Shown here piece by piece: positions 19,292 through 28,713 of a DNA stretch of 64,000 nt. Origin of the DNA: CAWAND01 sp963797485 (GTDB taxonomy: Bacteria; Chloroflexota; Anaerolineae; Anaerolineales; E44-bin32); assembly GCA_963797485.1 (NCBI GenBank), contig CAWCPF010000003.1, positions 744,001 through 808,000 of the forward strand, written 5' to 3'. The notes below the pieces were generated by a model that worked only from the letters and a program-made list of their open reading frames with translations, did no database searches and was not told the DNA's origin. How positions within the stretch are numbered: position 1 is the stretch's first letter; the number at the start of each line of letters is the position of its first letter. Both the position numbers and the translations under genes were made by a program.

Positions 19292-19548
19292 CCCCGCCGG
19301 TATCCCTTTGGCCCCACTCCAAGGGCTCATCCCACACAAAGCTCCGGCGGAAATCCCGCCAAGAGCATGTAGCCCACGCACGGGGCTGAATTGAGGGCGG
19401 ACGTCCAAGTCCCTCTTCATGCTAGATTTGGGTTTGCCCAGGGAAGCTAGATTGCCGGGCAACTCGCACGATCAGGATGCAGATCCAATAGCCGGGGTCA
19501 GCCGGATCGCCAGGGCCAGGCCGGAAAAGGGTCGCCCGAGACGAGAAA

Positions 19549-21123
19549 GTGACCTATATCCTACCCGGCAATCTGCCCCCAGGTGCTATCTTGAGAATCA
19601 CCCCCCGGCCGCAGGTGGGCTGCGGGTCTTCCAGGGGGCGCGCCCAGGCGTGGGGGGCTGTATTGGTAGAGCGTTCAAAGTACGCCATCCTCGACCATCT
19701 CCTTGAAGGCTGTCAGATCATCAGCTTCGATTATCGATACTTGTACGTCAACGACGCCGTCGCCGCCCAAGGCAAGAAGTCGAAAGACGAACTCATCGGC
19801 CAGACGATGATGGACGCCTTTCCGGGCATCGACGTGGCGCCGTTCTTCGCCAGCCTCAAACGTTGCCTGATCGAGCGCACCCCGGCCGAGTTGGAAAACG
19901 AGTTTGCTTTCGAGGACGGCTCCACCGGCTGGTTCCTGCTCAAGATGGAGCCGGTGACCGAAGGCTTGTTCATCCTGTCGATCGACATCACCGACCGCAA
20001 GCGCGCCGAGCTCGATGTGCAGGATCAGGTGCAGCGTCTCCAAGCCCTGCGCGAGATTGACCAGGCCATCATCAGCAGCACCGACATGACCTTCGCCCTC
20101 ACGCGCCTGGTGCAGAAGGTCACGGAGAGCCTGGGCGTCGACGCCGCCGACATCCTGCTGCTGGATCCGGTCAGCCACGAACTGAAATTCGCTGCCGGGC
20201 ACGGGTTCCGCACAAACGGGATCAAGCAGAGCCGGCTTCGTCTGGGCCAGGGCCATGCCGGCAAAGCGGCGCGCGATCGCCGGCGCGTCGAGATCCCCGA
20301 CCTCACTCACACCGACGATGCCTTCCTGCGCTTTGGGCTGATCGCCGAGGAAGGCTTCATCTCGGCTTACTTCGTGCCGCTGGTCGCCAAAGGCGAGATG
20401 CTGGGCGTGCTCGAGGGCTTCCACCGTTCGAAGCTCAACCCGGACGCAGGTTGGCTGGATTTCCTCGACACCCTGGCCGGCCAGGCCTCGATCGCCATCG
20501 ACAGCGCGCAGATGTTCCACGATCTGCAGCGCAGCAACCTGGACCTGCTGCAGTCGTACGACACCACCATCGAGGGCTGGTCCAACGCCCTGGACCTGCG
20601 CGACAAAGAGACCGAGGGCCACACCCGGCGAGTAACCGAGATGGCCGTGACCCTGGCGCGCCTGGCCGGGATGCCCGAGGCCGAGATTGTGCACGTCCGC
20701 CGCGGGGCGCTGCTGCACGACATCGGCAAGATGGGCGTGCCGGACCACATCCTTCTCAAGCCGTCCGAACTGACCGAGGACGAGTGGGTGAAAATGCGCC
20801 AACACCCGGTCTTCGCCTTCGAGCTGCTGCATCCGATCGAGTACCTGCGCCCGGCGCTGGCCATCCCCCACTACCACCATGAGAGGTGGGATGGCAAAGG
20901 CTACCCGTACGGCCTCAAGGCCGAGGCCATCCCGGTGGCAGCGCGCCTGTTTGCCGTGGTGGACGTCTGGGATGCGGTCACCCACGACCGCCCCTACCGC
21001 CCGGCTTGGCCGGATGACAAGGCCCTCCAGCACATCCGGGATGGCTCCGGCTCCCACTTCGACCCGCAGGCGGTCGACCTCTTCCTTCAGTTCCTCAACC
21101 AGGACCAGCGCACCGCCGCGTGA
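19549..21123 (+). CDS. PAS-GAF-HD-GYP protein, probable cyclic-di-GMP phosphodiesterase
   Basis: A 524-residue cytoplasmic sensor. A PAS domain covers about 45-150 (ending LFILSIDITDRKRAEL), a GAF domain about 165-325, and an HD-GYP domain about 335-515. The HD-GYP residues are complete: LLHDIGKMGVPDHIL, HHERWDGKGYPYGL and DVWDAVTHDRPYR. HD-GYP enzymes hydrolyse cyclic di-GMP. The first 40 residues are low-complexity and atypical, and a TTG at 19663 starting VERSKYAIL would remove them, so the true start is uncertain. It stands alone; the signal sensed by PAS and GAF is unknown. Confidence 0.85.
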   Translation: MTYILPGNLPPGAILRITPRPQVGCGSSRGRAQAWGAVLVERSKYAILDHLLEGCQIISFDYRYLYVNDAVAAQGKKSKDELIGQTMMDAFPGIDVAPFFASLKRCLIERTPAELENEFAFEDGSTGWFLLKMEPVTEGLFILSIDITDRKRAELDVQDQVQRLQALREIDQAIISSTDMTFALTRLVQKVTESLGVDAADILLLDPVSHELKFAAGHGFRTNGIKQSRLRLGQGHAGKAARDRRRVEIPDLTHTDDAFLRFGLIAEEGFISAYFVPLVAKGEMLGVLEGFHRSKLNPDAGWLDFLDTLAGQASIAIDSAQMFHDLQRSNLDLLQSYDTTIEGWSNALDLRDKETEGHTRRVTEMAVTLARLAGMPEAEIVHVRRGALLHDIGKMGVPDHILLKPSELTEDEWVKMRQHPVFAFELLHPIEYLRPALAIPHYHHERWDGKGYPYGLKAEAIPVAARLFAVVDVWDAVTHDRPYRPAWPDDKALQHIRDGSGSHFDPQAVDLFLQFLNQDQRTAA

Positions 21124-21177
21124 GGTGGGCCTTGGGGATCGGACACCAGGCTGGACCCTGCAGGGCAGCCTCGGCAT

Positions 21178-21195
21178 TTGTGAAGAAATGCACAA
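21178..21195. promoter_or_regulatory. 18-bp palindrome, Rex/CRP-like (TTGTGAA-N4-TGCACAA)
   Basis: One arm mismatch to the window consensus. It lies in the 200-base gap between the ends of two convergent genes, with no gene start nearby; a small unrecognised transcript is possible. Confidence 0.45.
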
Positions 21196-21326
21196 ACTAG
21201 CCCTTACTTGGGAGCGAGGCGGGGGGAGATCCCGCCGCGCAACATGACGCGCTGATGGTCCGGAAGACTGCACGCTTCAAGCCGATAGAAAGCTGAAGGA
21301 CAAGACCTTTGCGGGAGGGGGTGGAG

Positions 21327-22265
21327 CTACCGGGCTGCGGCCGGGTGCGCCGCCTGCTCGGCGGTCGTCAGGAGCAGGGTGTTGTGCGACGGGTCGTCGA
21401 GCCATAAGCCGTCCGGCCGGCGCTCAAAGGCCACGCCCTCGTCCTGGAGCACGGTCTGGATGCGGTCCAATTCAGCCGCGTCCGGAAGATAGAAGGCGAG
21501 GTGGTCCAGCCCGACGGCGTCGGGCGGCGGGGCGCCTTCGCCCTGCCACGTGTTGTAGCCGATGTGATGGTGGTAGCCCCCGGCCGAGACCATCCCCATG
21601 CGGACGTCGGGGGCCAGGCCCATGTCGTCGAAGCCCAGTACGCCGTGGTAGAAGCGGCGCGTGGCGTCCAGGTCGGCCACGTGCAGATGGAAGTGGCCGA
21701 TGCGCGTCTCCGGCGGGAGCGGACCCTCGGCGGGCGCGCCCTGGGACAGGTGGCTGAACAGCTCGTCCAGGTCGAGCGGGTCGCGGCCGGTGCTGGGCCG
21801 TCCGTCGGCCCGGCGGGCGATCAACGAGCCGTCCGGGTCCAGCATGAACACCCCGTCCTCGGGCGACTCGCAGTACAGCTCGATCGTGTTGCCTTCGGGG
21901 TCGTCGAGGTAGGTGGTCTTGGTCATGACGTGGTCGGTGGGCGAGTTGGGCCAGCGGACGGCGAACAGGTGCGCCACGGCCCGCGCCAGCTCGGCCCGGC
22001 CTGGAAACAAAATCGCAAAGTGGTACAGCCCGGTCACCCCGCGGGTGCGTCTACCGTCCGGGATGTGGGTCAGGCGCAGCAGATCGCGCCCGGCCACGCC
22101 CAATGCGGCGTTGTCCCCTTCCCGCCAGTTGACCTCCAGCCCGAGGACCTGCTGATAGAAGGCCAGCTGGTTCTCCAGGTCGGCCACCTTGAGCTGGACG
22201 TAGCCCGGCATGGTTCGGGGATCGATGCGGTGGTCCGAGATGGCGATGGGTTGGGGGAGGGTCAT
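21327..22265 (-). CDS. VOC-family ring-cleavage dioxygenase-like protein (CatE type)
   Basis: A 312-residue protein with two vicinal-oxygen-chelate halves, each with paired beta-alpha-beta units. Metal ligands appear as the His in PGYVQLKVADLE-type and GHFHLHVADLD strands, VGLDHLAFYLPD, and the Glu in NTIELYCE. The layout matches the catechol-2,3-dioxygenase/CatE group found widely in soil bacteria, whose true substrates are mostly unknown. The frame is open far upstream to 22685, overlapping the divergent membrane-protein gene, but homology begins after ATG 22265. Not part of a degradation cluster here. Confidence 0.8.
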   Translation of the reverse strand: MTLPQPIAISDHRIDPRTMPGYVQLKVADLENQLAFYQQVLGLEVNWREGDNAALGVAGRDLLRLTHIPDGRRTRGVTGLYHFAILFPGRAELARAVAHLFAVRWPNSPTDHVMTKTTYLDDPEGNTIELYCESPEDGVFMLDPDGSLIARRADGRPSTGRDPLDLDELFSHLSQGAPAEGPLPPETRIGHFHLHVADLDATRRFYHGVLGFDDMGLAPDVRMGMVSAGGYHHHIGYNTWQGEGAPPPDAVGLDHLAFYLPDAAELDRIQTVLQDEGVAFERRPDGLWLDDPSHNTLLLTTAEQAAHPAAAR

Positions 22266-22515
22266 GGGAGACAGCGTGTGGGTCTCATCACGTGTGGATT
22301 GTATCAAGGGTGAGGCATGATAGTTCAACGGGAGCCTGAAGTTGGAGACGGCCTGGGCTTGGGTAGGTCGTCGACCCACAGGCAATACCGAGGCTTGAAG
22401 TGCCGGCCAGCCGTTGCGGTGACATTCGGCAGGTACCTGCGACAGGAGACGATGGTAGATTGAGAAGCCTGGATCCCGACGAAGTGACAATCTCCTCCCC
22501 AAGGAGGCACACCGG

Positions 22516-23427
22516 ATGACTCTCAAGAGCTTGGTCTTCGGGCTGCTCAAAGCGGTCATGCTGGTCCTGGCGATGGCGGTCAGCTTTACGGTGGCGGGAG
22601 CCATCCTCGGTCCGAGCGGGGCCAGCCAGACGCCCGAGGATGCCAGCCAGCAAGCGATGGCGCTTCTGACGGTCAGCCTGGTCAATGCCTTGGTCCTCGC
22701 CTATCCCATCGCCCGCTCGCGCTGGCACGGACTCAAACTCATCGGGGCGGCGTTTCTATTGGAGTTCGGCGCAGAGACGCTCATGACGCAAATCGAGACT
22801 CTCTTCTTCGGGAGCGCATTCAACATCCCTGCGGATGTGATGCGGGCCATCATCCTGTCCGGGGCGCTGCGGGCCCTTATCTTCTCGCCCTTGGCGGTGC
22901 TCATTCTGGGCAAGATGCGGAAACCCGGAGAGCAGGCTGGCCCCAACACCCGGCTGACGATGGCCTGGCAAGGTTGGGTTTGGCGCTTGGCGCTGCTGCC
23001 GGTGATCTATCTCTGTCTGTACTTCCTGTTCGGCTACTTCGTCGCCTGGCAGTCGCCTGACGTTCGGCAGCTGTATGCCGGGACCACGGCGATCGAGCCG
23101 TTCTTCGAGCACATGGCGGGCGTGGTGAAGAGCAACGCCTGGATCTTTCCCTTCCAGCTGCTGCGGGGCTTGCTCTGGATCGGTCTGGCGCTGCCTATAA
23201 TCCGGATGATGAAGGGCAGACCGTGGGAGACTGCCCTGGCCGTCGGTCTAGCCCTGGGCTTTCTGGCGACATCTCAATTGCTGATCCCCAACCCGTACAT
23301 GTCCGCCCCGGTGCGGATGGCGCACCTTCTTGAGACTTCAAGCTCCACCTTCATCTATGGCGTAATGATCGGCTGGCTGTTCGGCGCCGCTCGGCCAACG
23401 TCGGGTCAGAGGCTGGCCGTCGACTGA
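22516..23427 (+). CDS. Uncharacterised multi-pass membrane protein, 303 aa
   Basis: Seven or eight hydrophobic helices are visible, the first at residues 8-30 and the others spread to the C-terminus. An AAGGAGG ribosome site lies upstream of ATG 22516. No catalytic motif or known family was recognised; the acidic LEFGAETLMTQIETLFFGSAF between helices is the most distinctive segment. It is divergent from the VOC gene with about 250 bases between them that hold no other gene. Confidence 0.65.
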   Translation: MTLKSLVFGLLKAVMLVLAMAVSFTVAGAILGPSGASQTPEDASQQAMALLTVSLVNALVLAYPIARSRWHGLKLIGAAFLLEFGAETLMTQIETLFFGSAFNIPADVMRAIILSGALRALIFSPLAVLILGKMRKPGEQAGPNTRLTMAWQGWVWRLALLPVIYLCLYFLFGYFVAWQSPDVRQLYAGTTAIEPFFEHMAGVVKSNAWIFPFQLLRGLLWIGLALPIIRMMKGRPWETALAVGLALGFLATSQLLIPNPYMSAPVRMAHLLETSSSTFIYGVMIGWLFGAARPTSGQRLAVD

Positions 23428-23517
23428 CGGGCTGTCTTGACTTGACCGAAACCCCGGCAGGGTCTGGGGATCAGCCGGCCCCCGCAGCGGGTCGATGCGA
23501 TCAGGTTCTTAACCTCT

Positions 23518-23677
23518 TTCAATGCCTCAAACCGCGCCGTGAACGACGCCATCGATGCGGCCTACCGGACCAAGTACCGCCACTACGCCCAGATGATCGT
23601 CGACAGCATGCAAACACCCGAAGTGCGGGGGGACGAGCCTCAAGCTGGTGCCGCGCCGGCCAGCCGCCCAAGATTGA
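23518..23677 (+). pseudogene. C-terminal remnant of a DUF2255-like protein
   Basis: The segment VNDAIDAAYRTKYRHYAQ followed, after removal of one extra G in the run at 23627-23632, by GTSLKLVPRR and a TGA at 23675 matches the end of DUF2255 proteins. The N-terminal half and a start are missing upstream. This looks like a real truncation as well as a frameshift. Confidence 0.5.
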
Positions 23678-23763
23678 GCGCACGCCCGCGTTTGCCGTCG
23701 GGCTGGCGTTTTCCAAGCTTGGTGGTATCGTGGGACCCGCATCGGTTTCCCGGAGGGAATTGC

Positions 23764-24078
23764 ATGGCTACCTACAAGCCCATGATTCGCTGGTGGTCCC
23801 TGGTGGATATGCGGCTCGGCGCCCACTTCACCGAGTCGCTGGAGGTCAGCGCCGACCGGCTCACTTTTCGCAAAGGCGCCCTGAGCGAGAACGAGATCGT
23901 CATCCCCTTCACCCGCATCTCCAATTACTCCGACCACCAAAGCTTTATCGACCGGATTTTCGGCGTGTGCCATTTCGTGGTCGAAACCGCCGGCTCCGCC
24001 ACCCCCGAACTCGTCCTCAGGGGTTACACGGTCAAACTGCGCCAGGTCCTCTCGGCGGCGGTCAACACCCAGGCCTAG
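23764..24078 (+). CDS. Bacterial PH-domain-like small protein, 104 aa
   Basis: The ATG at 23764 follows CGGAGGG. The protein (MATYKPMIRWWSLVDMRLG to the end) has the strand pattern of a bacterial pleckstrin-homology domain: LEVSADRLTFRKGALSENEI, a VIPFTRISN turn and a final FVVETAGS strand. Such domains often sit at membranes, but no membrane helix is present here. The open frame upstream belongs to the DUF2255 remnant and is not part of the gene. Function unknown. Confidence 0.65.
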   Translation: MATYKPMIRWWSLVDMRLGAHFTESLEVSADRLTFRKGALSENEIVIPFTRISNYSDHQSFIDRIFGVCHFVVETAGSATPELVLRGYTVKLRQVLSAAVNTQA

Positions 24079-24355
24079 AATTCCGCAGCCGTCTCAGTCC
24101 AAGTCTGGCAGCCCCGACGGGCCCCAACCTGGCTGCCTCCGGCGCCGGATCAGTCCAACCCCCGCCGCCGGTCCCCGTCGACTTTCATGCTGGCCGGGCT
24201 GGATAGCCCCCTCGGCTTCCCATCCCTGTCCTTCTTCAGACGGGTTCAGACACCTCGGCCTGGAAATCCCCTGCGCAGGGGATCAGTTGCGGAGACAAAG
24301 ACGGTAAGATGTCGGGAAGCACCTTCGGTACCGCCACTTTCCGGGAGGTTTGACC

Positions 24356-24931
24356 ATGGCTGATGTTCTGCTGTACCACCACGTCCAGGGCCTGACCCCC
24401 GGGGTGGTCGAGTTCGCCGAGACGCTGCGCGGGGCGGGCCACACGGTCCACACGCCCGATCTGTTCAACCACCGTACGTTTGACACCATCCCCGACGGCA
24501 TGGCGTTCCTCAAGGAGCTCGGTTTCGGGGAGGTGATGGCGCGCGCCGACCGCGCCGTCGAGGGGCTTCCAACCGGCCTGGTCTACGCCGGGTTTTCGAT
24601 GGGGGTCGGACCGGCCCAAAAGCTGGCCCAAACCCGGGACGGCGCCCGCGGGGCGCTCTTCTTCCACGGCTGCCTGCCGGTCTCGGAATTTGAAAAGCCG
24701 TGGCCCAAGGCGCTGCCGGTGCAAATCCATGCCATGGATGGCGACCCGTTCTTTGTCGACGAGGGCGATATCGACTCCGCCCGCGACTTGCTCGACCAGG
24801 CCGAGGCGGGGGAGATGTTTCTCTACCCCGGCAAGGAGCATCTGTTCGCCGACAGCTCGCTGCCCTCCTACGACGCGCAGGCTGCCGGGCTGATGATGGA
24901 ACGTGTGCTGGACTTCCTCGCCGACCGATAG
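24356..24931 (+). CDS. Dienelactone hydrolase-family alpha/beta hydrolase
   Basis: A 191-residue alpha/beta hydrolase. The early strand VLLYHHVQGLTPG, the nucleophile elbow YAGFSMGVG with Ser in place of the Cys of classical dienelactone hydrolase, the acid in HAMDGDPFF and the His in GKEHLFAD make up a plausible triad. GGGAGG precedes the start and a TAAGAT -10 box lies near 24305. Likely a cytoplasmic carboxyl-ester hydrolase of unknown substrate. The 275 bases upstream hold no other gene. Confidence 0.8.
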   Translation: MADVLLYHHVQGLTPGVVEFAETLRGAGHTVHTPDLFNHRTFDTIPDGMAFLKELGFGEVMARADRAVEGLPTGLVYAGFSMGVGPAQKLAQTRDGARGALFFHGCLPVSEFEKPWPKALPVQIHAMDGDPFFVDEGDIDSARDLLDQAEAGEMFLYPGKEHLFADSSLPSYDAQAAGLMMERVLDFLADR

Positions 24932-25143
24932 ACCCCTCGCACCGTGCGCGCCTTTGCGGGCTGGCCATGTCCACCGGGGAAGCTGGTTCTGCCGGCCCAC
25001 GATCGACCCCTGCGCCGGGCGGCCCGGCGTCTGCGCCTTCCAAAGACCGCAGCCGGGCCGCAAGCAGGCACAGCCCCGGCTCGCGCCTGCAACCGCCGCC
25101 CAACGCCGTCTGGTAGCATGAATCCAGGAGGTCCGAGGCGCGG

Positions 25144-26157
25144 ATGAGGATACGGGGCATTCACTACGACATCGGCACGACCACACTGCAGGGCTCGTCG
25201 ACCCGGCTGTCGCTCTCTGCGGCGGAGATCGAGCGCGACATTGCGGACATTCGGGACGGGCTCGGGGCCAATGCCGTGCGCATCACCGGTGGAGACGTTG
25301 GCCGGATGGCCGACGCGGCTGAGACAGCGGCGCGGCACGGCCTGGAGGTCTGGCTGTCGCCCATGGCACCCAATGCCGATCAGCCCGACACGCTGGGTCA
25401 CATCCTCGAAGCCGCGGAGCTGGGTGAAAGGTTGCGCGACGAGGGGGTTTCGACCGTGGTGGTGCTGGGTTGCGAGCTGTCGGTCTTCATGGCCGGCATT
25501 CTGCCGGGTGCCACCCATGCCGATCGCATGAGCTTGCTGTCCGACCCGGTGAGGCTGATGGCCGAAGTGGCGGCCAAGGGCCTGGACCCGCAGGCGCAGT
25601 TTGCCGTCTTTATCCGCCAGGCAGCCGAATTGGTTCGGGCCGCGTTTCAGGGGCCGGTCACGTATGCCGCCGGGATGTGGGAGGACGTCGACTGGTCCCT
25701 GTTTGACTTTGTGGGCGTCGACGCCTACCGGGATGCCTCCAACCGGCAGGATTATCCGGACAGGCTGAAGAGCCTGACCCGGAATGGAATTCCGGTTGTG
25801 ATCACCGAAGTCGGGTGTGCGACCTACCGGGGAGCCGCCGAGGCCGGAGGCCTGGGCTGGACCGTGGTGGACCGATCGACCGACAAACCGGCCTTGCGCG
25901 AAGGAGTTGAGCGGGACGAACTCGAACAAGCGGCCGAGCTTTCGGACATCGTGCATCTGGCACAGGAAAGCGGGGTGGAGGGAGTCTTCATCTACACCTA
26001 CATCATGCCGAGCTATCCGGCCGATGTTGATCCTGGATTGGATCTTGACGCCGCCTCGTATGCGCTGGTGCGCAGCTGGCCGGACGGACGCATCGAACCC
26101 AAGGCCGCCTACCGGGCGGTGGCCGACGCCTATGGTGTGGAACCCACGGCAGCCTGA
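25144..26157 (+). CDS. TIM-barrel glycosidase-like protein, 337 aa
   Basis: The protein begins MRIRGIHYDIGT and keeps alternating strands and helices, with RITGGDV, VEVWLSPMAP-like, FDFVGVDAYRD and VVITEVGCATYRG segments that match the clan-A glycoside hydrolase fold; the Glu in ITEVGC is where the nucleophile lies in that clan. No signal peptide, so it acts in the cytoplasm, which is unusual for a polysaccharide hydrolase. Related proteins are often labelled abortive-infection-like or hypothetical; the substrate is unknown. It has its own ribosome site (GGAGG upstream). Confidence 0.65.
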   Translation: MRIRGIHYDIGTTTLQGSSTRLSLSAAEIERDIADIRDGLGANAVRITGGDVGRMADAAETAARHGLEVWLSPMAPNADQPDTLGHILEAAELGERLRDEGVSTVVVLGCELSVFMAGILPGATHADRMSLLSDPVRLMAEVAAKGLDPQAQFAVFIRQAAELVRAAFQGPVTYAAGMWEDVDWSLFDFVGVDAYRDASNRQDYPDRLKSLTRNGIPVVITEVGCATYRGAAEAGGLGWTVVDRSTDKPALREGVERDELEQAAELSDIVHLAQESGVEGVFIYTYIMPSYPADVDPGLDLDAASYALVRSWPDGRIEPKAAYRAVADAYGVEPTAA

Positions 26158-26295
26158 CAGCCGTGCCGGGGGAGTACAGGGCCATCTGATCGGAGCGCGT
26201 CAGCACCGCAGGCTCGGTCCGTCGCTTTCCATGGCGTTTGAAATCCGCTGGCAAGAGTTGCTGGTGACCCGGACCCAGGCCTGTAGGAGGTTCGT

Positions 26296-27100
26296 GTGAC
26301 AAACATGGTCGTGTCTCAGGATGGAACCCGGATCGCCTACGACGTTTTGGGGGATGGGCCGGCCGTGATTTTGGTGGAAGGTGCCACGGGGTACCGGGCG
26401 TCGGGCTTTTCGCCGGCTCTGGCTGGGCTGCTGGCGTCCCATTTCAAGGTGTTCTCGTACGACCGCCGCGGCCGGGGCGAGAGCACCGACACCCAACCGT
26501 TTGCCGTCCAACGCGAGATCGAGGATATCGAGGCGCTTATCGAGGCAGCCGGCGGCTCGGCCTACGTCTATGGGATGTCGTCTGGAGCGTGCCTGGCGCT
26601 GGAAGCCGCCGTCGCCCTCGGGGACAAAATCAAGAAGCTGGCCATTTACGAGCCGCCGTACAACTCGGACGAAGGGGCTCAAGCGCCATGGATGAGCCTA
26701 TCGGCAGGAGTTGGACAGCCTGATCGGAGCAAGATCGCCGAGGCGACGCGGTGGCGCTGTTCATGCGGCCTGGTTGGCGCCCCCGACGAGATGATTCAGG
26801 GCATGCGTCAGGGGCCGGAGTGGGCGAAGCTTGAAGGCGATCGCCCCGACGCTTGCCTATGACGCAGCTGAGATCGGCGAGGGCCGCTCGGTCCCGATCG
26901 GACGGGCTAGCCAGGTGATGGTGCCGGTGTTGATCATGGATGGCGGCGCCAGTCTCGAGTTCATGCCCTTTATGCACGCCAGCGCCACGGAGCTGGCCAA
27001 GGCCATTCCGCACGCCGAACAGCGAACGCTCGAAGGCCAGACCCACGATGTCAGCTTGGACAGTCTGGCGCCGATCCTGATCGAGTTCTTTGGGCGTTAA
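26296..27100 (+). CDS. Alpha/beta hydrolase (several frameshifts)
   Basis: The first part, to about 26690, reads as a normal alpha/beta hydrolase with the oxyanion region VEGATG, YDRRGRGES and the nucleophile motif GMSSG. The C-terminal part (LAYDAAEIGEG to the end, with the His in EGQTHDVS and a preceding Asp in IMDGG) continues in another frame to 27100. Between 26690 and 26860 the frame changes at least twice: YRQELDSLIG, DAVALFMR and APDEMIQGMRQGPEWAKLE are recognisable in different frames. Either several base errors or a decayed gene; the clustering of shifts makes decay possible here. Confidence 0.65.
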
Positions 27101-27140
27101 TCCAATCCTGTACCCATCTACGATTGAGAGGCGGAGCGCG

Positions 27141-27701
27141 ATGACATTTCAAGCGTATCTGGACAACATCAAAGCCAAAACGGGGAAAACCCCCGCTGAC
27201 TTCAAGAGGCTGGCCGAGAAGAAAGGGTTCCTCAAACCGGGCACCAAAGCCGGGGAGATTGTCGCCTGGTTGAAAGACGATTTCGGGTTGGGGCGCGGTC
27301 ATGCCATGGCCATCGTGCATGTGCTGAAATCCGCCACCGCCCCCAAAACCACCAGGCCCGGTCGGATCTCCAAGCACTTTTCGGGGGCCAGGCAGACCTG
27401 GCGGGAGCCCTACGATCAATTGATCGACAAGCTGTCCAAGTTTGGCGAAGACGTTCGAGTTTCCCCCACCAACACCTACCTCAGCCTGCTGCGGGGCCAG
27501 AAGAAGTTTGGCATCGTCCAAGTCACAGCCAAACGCATGGACATCGGGATCAAGCTCAAGGGCGCCCAACCCACGAAACAGTTTGCATCGTCGGGCACAT
27601 GGAGCAGCATGGTGACCCACCGGGTGCAGGTCGAGCATCCCAAGGACATCAATGCCAAGGTGATTGCTTGGCTGCGCCGGGCCTATGAACAGGCGGGTTG
27701 A
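27141..27701 (+). CDS. DUF4287/DUF5655-containing protein, 187 aa
   Basis: Residues 1-75 match DUF4287 (MTFQAYLDNIKAKTGKTP, FLKPGTKAGEIVAWLKDDFGLGRGHAMAI). Residues 85-187 match DUF5655 (YDQLIDKLSKFGEDVRVSPTNTY, LLRGQKKFGIVQ). The ATG at 27141 follows GGCGGAG. DUF5655 occurs at the C-terminus of some predicted transport or nucleic-acid-associated proteins; the function of this pairing is unknown. Basic overall, cytoplasmic. Confidence 0.8.
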   Translation: MTFQAYLDNIKAKTGKTPADFKRLAEKKGFLKPGTKAGEIVAWLKDDFGLGRGHAMAIVHVLKSATAPKTTRPGRISKHFSGARQTWREPYDQLIDKLSKFGEDVRVSPTNTYLSLLRGQKKFGIVQVTAKRMDIGIKLKGAQPTKQFASSGTWSSMVTHRVQVEHPKDINAKVIAWLRRAYEQAG

Positions 27702-27869
27702 GGCGTCCATTGACCGGAGCTCAAAGAACAGCGCTCCGCACCCAGGCATCGTGGGTCGTCATACCCAGCGCGCTGGCTTGCTTGCCTCGGCCCTCCCAAA
27801 ATCCGGTGGGGCGCCAGGGGTAAGGCCCCAGCGGGGCGCGATTCGGGCCGGCGGCGCGGGCGAGCCGAA

Positions 27870-27964
27870 GGATTGTGCTAAAATGAATGTATCCCGCCGT
27901 GCCCTTCGGGGTCCGGCCGCGAAACCGTGCTCGAAAGAGCGCGGTTTCTGCTAAATGGGGGCCG
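27870..27964 (+). promoter_or_regulatory. Promoter and hairpin leader of the NYN gene
   Basis: An extended -10 box TGCTAAAAT (about 27872-27880) is followed by an 80-base leader with the stem GAAACCGTGCTC-GAAA-GAGCGCGGTTTC (27921-27948). A short open frame (ATG 27882 to TAA) overlaps the hairpin. No T-run follows, so it is a leader structure rather than a terminator. Confidence 0.4.
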
Positions 27965-28597
27965 ATGAAACCGAACACCACCGTCTACGTTGACGGATTC
28001 AATCTGTACTATGGCGCCGTCAAGGGAACGCCCTACAAATGGCTCAACCTGCGCCGGCTGTGCGAGCTGCTTCTGCCGGACCTCCAAGTGACGGTCATCA
28101 AGTATTTCACGGCCAGAGTCAGCGCCCGGTTGGATGATCCAGGCAAGCCGACCCGCCAGCAAATCTACCTGCGCGCCCTGCGGACGCTGCCTGGACTCGA
28201 GATTGTGCTTGGATCCTTCCTGTCCCACGACGTCATGATGCCCCTGGCGGAGCCCGCCTCGGGTAGGCCCAGGTTCGCCAGGGTCACCAGGACGGAAGAA
28301 AAGGGCTCGGACGTCAACATCGCCGCCCACCTGCTTCATGACGCCTACCAGAAAAAGTACCAGGCGGCGGTCCTGATCACCAATGACTCCGATTTGTTGA
28401 CCCCGATTAGGATCGTGCAGGAGGACTTGAAACTCGAGGTCGGTATTCTCAATCCACACCGACACAACGCCAGCCGTGTCCTGGCTCGGCACGCGGCTTT
28501 CATCAAGCAAATTCGGGAAGGCGCCCTGAAGGCCAGCCAGTTCTCTGCGGTGCTTGAAGACGCTCAAGGCACCTTTCGGAAGCCGAAAGAGTGGTGA
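27965..28597 (+). CDS. NYN-domain (PIN-like) predicted ribonuclease
   Basis: A 210-residue NYN/LabA-type nuclease domain. The acidic residues expected for metal binding are present: VDGFNLYYG at the start, EEKGSDVNIAAHLLHDA and LITNDSDL, followed by NPHRHNASRVLARHA. NYN proteins are predicted or shown to cut RNA. It stands in its own unit between unrelated genes, so it is not obviously part of a toxin-antitoxin pair. ATG 27965 was chosen because homology begins there, not at the upstream in-frame start codon at 27887. Confidence 0.85.
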   Translation: MKPNTTVYVDGFNLYYGAVKGTPYKWLNLRRLCELLLPDLQVTVIKYFTARVSARLDDPGKPTRQQIYLRALRTLPGLEIVLGSFLSHDVMMPLAEPASGRPRFARVTRTEEKGSDVNIAAHLLHDAYQKKYQAAVLITNDSDLLTPIRIVQEDLKLEVGILNPHRHNASRVLARHAAFIKQIREGALKASQFSAVLEDAQGTFRKPKEW

Positions 28598-28713
28598 AGA
28601 CCGCACTCGGCTTCGTCCAAGATGATCGGCAGCCATCCGTGATTTGCGCCACGCTGGCATCCAACCACTGTCCGATCAGCCCGCCGGCCGGCGGGGCCGC
28701 CCAAAGGAGCTCG

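Noticed and set aside
19330..19400. CACAAAGCTCCGG and GTAGCCCACG resembling a cyclic-di-GMP (GEMM-I) riboswitch ahead of the HD-GYP gene
   Set aside because: The conserved tetraloop-receptor arrangement and order of the two stems cannot be built; probably chance.
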